Positions 56,245-64,000 of a stretch of 64,000 nucleotides of DNA are shown piece by piece. Within the stretch, counting starts at the first letter, position 1. Each line of letters begins with the position of its first letter. The translations under genes were made by a program, and so were the position numbers. The notes under the pieces were generated by a model. That model was not told the origin of the DNA. It ran no database searches and saw only the letters and a list, made by a program, of their open reading frames with translations. Origin of the DNA: Amylostereum areolatum (lineage: Eukaryota > Basidiomycota > Agaricomycetes > Russulales > Stereaceae); NCBI GenBank assembly GCA_012932865.1, contig SAXG01000015.1:186001-250000 (forward strand), in the 5' to 3' direction.

Positions 56245-59200
56245 TCACAGCTCCAACGCCAGCAAACTCCACATGTACACCGGCAACACCACGTTGTCGT
56301 TCTGCCCGCTCATCCCCTCCAGCCCGCTGCACACCCCCGCGATCGTCGCATACCGCACAACCTGTCCGTCCCCAACGCCCAAGGTCAGCATCTCGCTTCC
56401 CCCTCAACGCGATCCCACGTACCGAAAACGCGTCCACCAGTCCGCACACCCGCAGCAGCCACGCGAACCCCACCACCGACGCCGTGAACGCCGCGCTGCC
56501 CTCCACCGTCTTCGTCGTCGTCGGCGACCACTTGTGTCGTCCGACCCGCTTGCCCACCACCGACGCCTGCGTCCGACCCCTCCGTCAGCCCCGCCTTCCT
56601 GTAAAACGAAACGCATGCACGCACCACCGCGTCCCCCACGCCCACGGCCAATATCCCCGTGTACTGCAACAGCGGCAGCGACCTGTCTTCCCGTCAGCTC
56701 TTCCCCTCCCATCCAGCAACAACGGTAAAAAAAAACACGCACGCCTCGAACCACACCGAGCCCGCGCACCCCGTCAACAGGTAGAAATGGCTCAAGATCG
56801 CCGTCCCGCCGTCCTTGTGGTCCAAGAACTCCGACATGAACACGTGCACCGCCGCCCCGAGCGGGTACAGCGCGAAGTACCGCACGTACTCCGCGAACGC
56901 GAACAGCGCGAACGCCGCGCTGAACGCCACGTGCGTGAACGCGGCGTCGACCGCGACCCCGGGCACGAACATCACCACCGCCAGCCCGTGGAAGTACTTC
57001 CGCCGCGCGTTCAGCCCCAGCGTCGGCACCCGCCTGTCCGCCCGGTCCAGCCACTCCGAGTTCGGAAACGTCGGCAGCTGCGGCATCGTCACCGTCGGGA
57101 AGTTGATCCCCATCCCCCCCGTCGACGGCGCGCTCCCACTCCCGCTCCCCCCGCTCCCACCCCCACCACCCCACCGGCCCCCCCGCTCCCGCCCACCCCG
57201 TTCACCAACACCGGCGACCCCGGCTCGCTCGCCTGCGGCGGCGGCGCCTCCTGCAGCAGCCCGTCCCCGTTCGTCGCGCCCCGCGGCCTGATCCGCCGCG
57301 AGCGCGCCAGCTGCCGGTTCCACCCCGCGACGCTGATGCTCCCGAGCGCGGCCCAATACCCCAGCAGCGCCGGCCGCGCCCACGTCGTCCGCCCCTCGAT
57401 CAGCCAATACACCATCCACAGCCACGGGTCCCGGTTCCCCAAGCACCACCGCGCCCACGTCCCGATCAGGCCCCCGACGACGAGGAGCGTGCCAAAGTAG
57501 AACCCGCCCGCCATCCACCGGCGCTGCGCCTTGTTCTCCTGCGGGAAGCGCAGCCGGCGCGCCGGCCGCCGCGCGATGTGGCGCGAGAGCGCGAGCAGGG
57601 GCGAGAGCAGGAAGCCCGTCAGGAGCGAGCCCGGGATCAGCGCGAGTTGGAAGATGAGCAGCGGCGTCGGCAGCCGGTAGGTCTTGATGTACGCCGTCGT
57701 CACGGGCCACATCTGGAACAGCCAGGTCAGTCCTTCCAGCCCCCGTCCCTCCACAACGGAAAAGACGCACCCGCGCTCGGGTCAGGTTGACCATCTCCAC
57801 GTACAGCGACGTCGCGCCGAAGACGATGATCGCGAGTTCGCCCAGCGTGACGCCCCTGTGCGCGAGTCGGACGGCGATGTAGAGCGACAGCTGGAAAAAC
57901 GTCGCGCTGCACGCGATCTCCCAATACGACAGATCTGGAGGCCGCCGTCAGCTCCGGGCGCACTCCACCAAAAAAAAGAAGAAGAAGAAACGCACACTGC
58001 CATATCCCGATGCGGGCCTCCGCAAATAGAAAGCGGGCGCCGAGGAGGCATGCAGACACCACGAGCGTGAACAGGATGTACAACCACCACTTGCGCATCT
58101 CGCTGCGCGGGACGGACCCACGCTCGCCGTCCGCGGCGCGGTGCGTGCGTCGGTAGGCGGGCCTCGAAGTAGTGGGACGCGCAGACGTGGGTGAGCAGGA
58201 TGCAGGAGCAGAGCGTGCCGAGGTTGACGGCGGCGCGGCGGGAGAGGACGAGGGACTGAAGCGGGGGGTAGGGGTGTCCGCCGTTGTTGAGTTGGAGAGG
58301 GGGTTCTATGTACCAGGACGGGAGGGAGGAGGAGGTGAGGGCGTTGTAGCAGAGGGCGGAGGAGATGAGCGGTCCGAGGACGAGCCCGGACACGATGCCG
58401 TCATCGGAGGAGTCCCTGTTCCAGAATTCATTAGTTGACTTAGGTGGCACACGCGAACGACGCACGCACCTGTAGTTTTTGGGCACGGTCATGTACACGT
58501 ATCCGAACCGGGAACGGCTGTTGGGTAGAAAGTGGGAAGAGCCGCGCTTGGGCTCTCGCGAGTCTAGGGTGGGGCGAGGGGAGCTCGCGCGACGGGAGTG
58601 GGACGAATGATCGGGATTAGACCTAATTTCGGGTAATTTTGAGGACGAAAAGTGGATCCAAAGGACGTAGACGAGGGTGGCGGCGATGACGAGAGCCAAT
58701 TCTGCGGAGGGGCGTTAGGGAGACGGGTGGAGGGTGCGTGAGAGGAGGAGGGCATGCCTATAGGGAGCCAGAGATCGGGGGCGTTCTCTGCGTCCACGAG
58801 GGCGAGTTTGTAGGCGGCGAGGGCGAGGGCACCGAGGAGGAGGAGGGCCTCGATGGCGTATTTGACGTCCATGTCGAAGGCGTGCTTGGTGCGGGAGAGG
58901 GGGGAGGAGAAGGAGAAGAAGATGCGGGAGGGGAAAACGTGGGTGGGCAAGCCGCGGCGTTTGCGGAAGAAGGTGGCGGGGGACGGGGTCCTGGGGGCCG
59001 AGTGGGCGTTGGGTGGGTGGGACGCCGGGGAGCGGGAGCGGGTGAATTCGCGACGGGTGGGGGTCGGGGTGGAGAGGCCGCCGGAGAGGGCGGTCTTGTC
59101 GTCTACGGTCACGGACTGGGATGGGTCGAGGGGGGTGGGGGATCGACGAGTGAGGGAGGGGACGGAACGGAGGAGGTCGAGGGAGGTGGGGCGGGTGGAC

Positions 59201-59587
59201 TGGAAGGTGGGGCGTCTGCGATGGGAGGAGGGGCGGCCATCGTCGCTGTCGTCCGAGTCGTCGTCTTCGGTGCTGGAGCTGGGGCCGGGACTGGAGAGGG
59301 CGGGGGTGAGCGCGCGAGGGCGTGGACAGGTCTGAGCGGGGGGTGCGATGTTCGAAGACTGACCTGGAAGAGCCCGCCTGGTAGCTTGTGCTCCAGTCGA
59401 CGACGGGCGAGGACTCGTGGACGCCGGCGGCGGCGGCGGCGGTCGCGACGGTGGGGGTGAAAGAGCCGCGCCTCCTTCCTCTGGGACGAACGGCGGGGGT
59501 TCGGCGAGCGAGTGGGTCGAGGCGAAGTTTGGAGCGGGGCGGGGACGGGGAAGACTTTGAGCGGGCAATGGTGACGGTAGGGTGCAC
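56245..59587 (-). CDS. SEC59: Dolichol kinase
   Basis: The C-terminal core matches Sec59: LNARRKYFHGLAVVMFVPGV, EYVRYFALYPLGAAVHVFMS, FLDHKDGGTAILSHFYLLTG, then QYTGILAVGVGDAVAS, VVGKRVGRHKWSPTTTKTVE and GSAAF. It ends LEGMSGQNDNVVLPVYMWSL at TGA 56245-56247. Upstream are many membrane helices, for example WPVTTAYIKTYRLPTPLLIF and FELALVIAATLVYVLWIHF. The enzyme phosphorylates dolichol with CTP in the ER membrane, for N-glycans and GPI anchors. The N-terminus is unusual: about 300 disordered residues from MHPTVTIARSKSSPSPPRSK, including an acidic EDDDSDDSDDG patch, precede the first helix. The long extension may vary with the true start. A Gly/Pro-rich insert interrupts the loop before the core. 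Confidence 0.85.
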
Positions 59588-59839
59588 GGTGAAGGCCGTG
59601 GCTGGGGTGCGTCGGCGGGGACGGAGTCACGGAGGAGGGAATGTATAAGTAATTCGCTCGTTCGAGGGAGAGAAAGCGGTCGAAGGTTCAAGGGATGGCG
59701 TCGGCCACGTGCCGGCCACGTGGGGTCGTCTAATTTGTGGGCGCTCGTGTGAGCCTAAAAGGCGCCCGTCGTCTCACTTGGCCGTGCTCCTTCTCCGAGT
59801 CCTCGCTTTCCCTCCCGTCACGACCGCTCCCGTCCCGCC

Positions 59840-61849
59840 ATGAACAGCCAACGACGCGTCGTCTACTACGAAGACCTTCAGACTCCCGCAAAACCGGAGC
59901 CCAGCCCCGAACACGCGTCCAAATCCTCCCAAGACGCGTCCACCCACGATGCCAGCCCCGCCGTCGACGCGTCCACGCCCAAGGACGCGTCCACCAAGTC
60001 CGTCCTCGGCCTCAAGCGCCAGGCCACGCTCATGGACATGTTCGCGTCCACAACCTCCACAACCTCCACAACCTCCCAGCCCTCCTCCAAGAAACTCAAA
60101 CTGTCCGCCTCCGCCTCGTCCCCGCGCCCCGTCGCCAACTTCGGCCTCCAGCCCCTGAACGCGATCCCCTTCTCCCCCAGCGCCTACATCAGCGCCCTCA
60201 CCGACGACCAGAAACGCCTCCTCCGTTTGGAGTGCGAAACCATGGGCAAAACCTGGTCTGCACCCTCGCTTCCGTCCGCCCGCCCGCGCACCCCGCTCAC
60301 CCGCCCGACCGCCGTCGTAGGTTGAAACTCCTCAAGGACGAGATCAAGAAGCCGTACTTCGTCGCGCTCAAACAGTTCCTCTGGAACGAAGGCGTCCAAG
60401 GCCCGGACCACGCCCCTCCGACTCTGCGGGTCTATCCCTCCCGTGCGTCCGCCCGCGCCGTCCTCTCCGCTCACTCACGCCGCCCTTCGCCCCTTTCCAG
60501 CCCGCGACATCTACGCCTGGTCGAACTACACCCCGCTCGGAAAAGTCAAGGTGGTGATCATCGGTCAGGATCCCTACCACGGTCCGAAGCAAGCCCACGG
60601 TAGGCCCGCGCCTTTCCTTCCCTCTGATCCCCTCTGACCCCCCTCCCGCGCTTTCCACAGGTCTCTGCTTTTCCGTCCCCACCGGCGTCTCCGTGCCCCC
60701 ATCCCTGCAAAGCGTGGGTCCACACTTTAATGCAATGCCCCCCCTCCCCGTCCCCGTCCCCATCACCCCCCCCCCCCCCCCCCCCCCCAAATTCCAATTC
60801 CCTAGACTTGACACTTTACCCGTCATCTCTAAATGCCCAAATGGCGCCCATACACACCTACACACACACACGCACGCACACACATCCTCTCTCGATCCCG
60901 ATGGCCCCGCACTAAATCTGACATCCCAAATTCAAACCGCCTGCAGATCTACCGCGAAATTCAAACCGAGTACCCCGCCTTCGTCCCTCCGAAGCACGGG
61001 TGCGTCCCCCCCTCCTCCCTCTCCCTCCTCCTCCTATCCTCCTCCTCCTATTCCTCCTCGCCGACGCCGACGCGACCGCAGGAACCTCACCGCCTGGGCC
61101 TCCGCCGGCGTGCTCATGCTGAACGCGTGTCTGACCGTACGCGCCGGCGACGCGGGCTCGCACGCCAAGCGCGGCTGGGAGACCTTCACCGACAAGGTCG
61201 TCGACGTCGTCGACCGCTACGGCGGCGCGAGCCTGCCCCCCGCCGACGCCGCCGCGAACGCCAACGCCAACGCGAAGACGGGCCACGGCCGCGGCGTCGT
61301 CTTCCTCGCCTGGGGCGCGTTCGCGCGCTCGCGCGTCGAGAAGCTCGACAGGGTGCGTCCGCGATCCCACGACACCGCCCTTCCCTTTCCCAAAACCCCT
61401 CTTTCGTTCCCCCCGTCCTCTTCTCTTCTCTTCTCTTCGCCTCCGTCTCCATCCCCAAACCAGCGCATCCGGAAAGAACCTGACCCACCTTATCCTCGCC
61501 GTCGACAGAAGAAGCACCTCATCCTCGAAAGCGCGGTAAGCACCCTACCCACGCCCCACGCCCTTCCGTTCCGTCTCCCCCCCTCCCCGCGGAACGCGAC
61601 GCTCAACCGCGACACCCTCTCTGCGTACTTGTGTAGCACCCCTCCCCGAAGAGCGCGCAGCGCGGCTTCTTCGGCAACGGCCATTTCAAAAAGGCCAACG
61701 CGTGGCTCGCGACGCGGTACGGTAGGCTACATCAATTTCAAGGGGTTTGGCTGGACGGGAAAATAGCCTTTTTTGGATGTCCCTTCATGTCATACCTATC
61801 GCATCATCACATTGACGGCTCGCACACGTCGACGGTCGTTGCACTGTGA
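59840..61849 (+). CDS. UNG1: Uracil-DNA glycosylase, 3' end uncertain
   Basis: It starts [20 protein letters not shown] with a DAST-repeat region ([20 protein letters not shown]) that looks like a targeting and PCNA-type N-terminus. The catalytic domain has the water-activating motif [20 protein letters not shown], then [20 protein letters not shown] and the [23 protein letters not shown]-binding loop. UNG removes uracil from DNA in nucleus and mitochondria. Introns at 60258, 60444, 60600, 60712, 61000, 61350 and 61536 fit. A low-complexity Ala/Asn insert ([10 protein letters not shown]) sits in the middle. The usual C-terminal residues after WLATRYG are missing: the frame runs through sequence resembling the nearby repeat to a TGA at 61847-61849. 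An intron holds a 23-C run at 60766-60788. Confidence 0.85.
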
Positions 61850-61875
61850 CTTTGCTCTCGAATTGCCGATGTCGA

Positions 61876-62806
61876 GTGCAATATACACTGACACGGCTTT
61901 ATCATTGAGTGCTTTTGCTCAGAAGGTCAGTTGTCATGCTCAGTGGTGCAAGGCGGCCGCTGGTGCTCATTTATAAGTACAGTGCGTGCATTATGCGTTG
62001 TGCAAGAGCTCGTGGTTGCATTTCTGACAGCCTTGGATGCTGAATTTCTGTGCAGGATGTATGCCTCATTTGCGGATCGTATATCATGCAACATGATGGG
62101 TGACAGTGCGACCTGCGACAGCGAATGGCAGCGACACGAAAAGTCGAAAACACCGGTGATGCTCATGAAGCGGTACGAGGTCGGTGGTTACGGCCTACAC
62201 CAGTTTTCATGTTGACGACATCCACTATCTGACAGCTGTCCGTCTATGACCTTCCACAAACAATGCTTAGCTGGCCTACCATGGCTACAACTTATGGTGG
62301 TGCGGCCTCGGTATTGAAGTAGAACATATGCCGTCTTTCTGTTCTTACCGTGCAGCACAAACCTTGTTCACAACATATTTACATACCCGTTTATCTCGCG
62401 GTCGATGTACTTATCGAAGTCCAGCCCGGTAGCTCATGCCAGCAGTGTAAGTACTAGTAGTTTAAATAATCAGCTTGTAGCTCGTGTCCAGCCTGCTACC
62501 CCACTGCCGCAAGAGCACTGTTAGCATTCCCTTTATATGCATATCTGATGCGATGCACAGGTGCTGCTCACAGAATTTATTTAAACTATCCACCACTGTC
62601 TCCGTTTCAGAGCTCAGCCAGAGGAGGTCATCCGCATGACGAGCAAACCATGACATAAATGAATTTGATTGGCTCTCCAGCGCTCGAGAGAGCCTTTCGC
62701 GCCGTCCTAAAATGGCTATTTTTCCGTCCCGCGAGATCCCTTGAAATTGATGCAGACCTTATACTCAGAATGACTGTCTTCTGAGTAAGGTCAGCCACGG
62801 AGACTA
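61876..62806 (-). repeat. Inverted repeat, left arm
   Basis: This is the reverse complement of 63070-64000, with only one mismatch noticed (62771 versus 63105) and no indels, since paired positions always sum to 125876. The arm may extend left of 61876, but the window ends before this can be tested. It contains a minus-strand copy of the RT-like fragment and a 94-residue plus-strand frame (61931-62215). Confidence 0.9.
62462..62656 (-). pseudogene. Reverse-transcriptase-like fragment, left copy
   Basis: It is the same 64-residue frame as at 63220-63414, on the opposite strand: WFARHADDLLWLSSETETVV then LNKFCEQHLCIA. See the right copy for the interpretation. Confidence 0.4.
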
Positions 62807-63069
62807 GGGGGGGGGCGAGGGACGGCGCGTCGGATCCAGCCCACGCGCGTCCCCCCCTCCCAAGCATGCCATGCCATGCCATCCCGTCCATCTACGTATC
62901 GATCCGACGTTCTGCGCGCGCGCGCAAGTGTCCTATACACACAGAGTCGAACAGCACACGGCGCCGTCCCCCTCGCGCGGCGGCGGCGGCGGCGCGCCCG
63001 CTTGTTTGGCGGGCCCGGGGACGGGGTCGAGCACGCACCAGTCGACGACGGCGTCGGGCCCGTACCGCG
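62807..63069. other. GC-rich loop between inverted arms
   Basis: This 263-bp spacer does not pair with itself. It starts with a G run (about 62807-62815). It contains CATGCCATGCCATGCC and GCGCGCGCGC stretches and GCGGCGGCGGCGGCGCGCC. It is far more GC-rich than the arms. No gene is seen. Confidence 0.6.
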
Positions 63070-64000
63070 TAGTCTCCGTGGCTGACCTTACTCAGAAGAC
63101 AGTCGTTCTGAGTATAAGGTCTGCATCAATTTCAAGGGATCTCGCGGGACGGAAAAATAGCCATTTTAGGACGGCGCGAAAGGCTCTCTCGAGCGCTGGA
63201 GAGCCAATCAAATTCATTTATGTCATGGTTTGCTCGTCATGCGGATGACCTCCTCTGGCTGAGCTCTGAAACGGAGACAGTGGTGGATAGTTTAAATAAA
63301 TTCTGTGAGCAGCACCTGTGCATCGCATCAGATATGCATATAAAGGGAATGCTAACAGTGCTCTTGCGGCAGTGGGGTAGCAGGCTGGACACGAGCTACA
63401 AGCTGATTATTTAAACTACTAGTACTTACACTGCTGGCATGAGCTACCGGGCTGGACTTCGATAAGTACATCGACCGCGAGATAAACGGGTATGTAAATA
63501 TGTTGTGAACAAGGTTTGTGCTGCACGGTAAGAACAGAAAGACGGCATATGTTCTACTTCAATACCGAGGCCGCACCACCATAAGTTGTAGCCATGGTAG
63601 GCCAGCTAAGCATTGTTTGTGGAAGGTCATAGACGGACAGCTGTCAGATAGTGGATGTCGTCAACATGAAAACTGGTGTAGGCCGTAACCACCGACCTCG
63701 TACCGCTTCATGAGCATCACCGGTGTTTTCGACTTTTCGTGTCGCTGCCATTCGCTGTCGCAGGTCGCACTGTCACCCATCATGTTGCATGATATACGAT
63801 CCGCAAATGAGGCATACATCCTGCACAGAAATTCAGCATCCAAGGCTGTCAGAAATGCAACCACGAGCTCTTGCACAACGCATAATGCACGCACTGTACT
63901 TATAAATGAGCACCAGCGGCCGCCTTGCACCACTGAGCATGACAACTGACCTTCTGAGCAAAAGCACTCAATGATAAAGCCGTGTCAGTGTATATTGCAC
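63070..64000 (+). repeat. Inverted repeat, right arm (runs off the window)
   Basis: It pairs with 61876-62806. It is AT-richer than the adjacent UNG region, so it looks foreign to its surroundings. Contents include the RT-like fragment at 63220-63414 and, on the minus strand, the 94-residue frame at 63661-63945. Confidence 0.9.
63220..63414 (+). pseudogene. Reverse-transcriptase-like fragment, right copy
   Basis: The frame reads FMSWFARHADDLLWLSSE, then TVVDSLNKFCEQHLCIA and SDMHIKGML before a stop. ADDLLWLS resembles the (F/Y)ADD catalytic motif C of non-LTR reverse transcriptases. The following LxxFCExHxL helix is also typical. No other RT motifs are found, so it would be a short dead fragment of a LINE-type element. 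A chance resemblance cannot be excluded. Confidence 0.4.

Noticed and set aside
61876..64000. Telomere-associated or CRISPR-like repeat
   Set aside because: There are no short tandem telomere units and no regular spaced repeats. The structure is one long inverted pair.

Overview
The window is chromosomal DNA of a filamentous basidiomycete, most likely an Agaricomycete. Genes are dense, lie on both strands, and are broken into many short exons by GT-AG introns of about 50-60 bp. Two proteins belong to basidiomycete-type multi-pass membrane families. The transposon is a typical fungal Ty1/copia element. All exon boundaries were read by eye, so gene extents are better supported than individual junctions.

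Layout. 0-9.2 kb: the 3' end of a membrane-protein gene, a Ser/Pro-rich protein, an unknown small protein, and a TPR gene whose middle is not readable. 9.5-12.7 kb: a Mediator MED25-like gene. 13.3-17.1 kb: a multi-pass membrane protein and a probable acetoacetate-decarboxylase-fold protein. 17.1-19.4 kb: no convincing gene. 19.4-26 kb: a UbiA prenyltransferase, a decayed GMC oxidoreductase, a probable ribosomal-protein chaperone (ACL4-like) and a CCCH zinc-finger protein. 27-31 kb: an unknown membrane protein and an Hsp20 protein. 31.5-38 kb: a complete, apparently recent copia element inserted into the last exon of a minus-strand gene. 38-49 kb: an F-box protein, a Rieske/FAD oxidoreductase of AIFM3 type, a DUF6534-like membrane protein and a secreted ThuA-domain protein. 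49.8-61.8 kb (very GC-rich): a large hybrid histidine kinase, dolichol kinase (SEC59) and uracil-DNA glycosylase (UNG). 61.9-64 kb: a near-perfect inverted repeat with arms of at least 931 bp that carries a reverse-transcriptase-like fragment.

Most genes are independent housekeeping functions: transcription (MED25), N-glycosylation (SEC59), DNA repair (UNG), ribosome assembly (ACL4-like), signalling (histidine kinase). I see no operon-like or defence-like system. The best-supported unusual feature is the copia insertion. It has identical 313-bp LTRs, a 5-bp target duplication, an intact 1450-residue polyprotein and a primer-binding site matching the anticodon arm of initiator tRNA-Met. It removes the last 26 residues of its host gene.

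Several otherwise well-conserved genes need one extra base removed to keep frame. This looks like insertion-type consensus error or recent decay, and it affects how far the gene models can be trusted.
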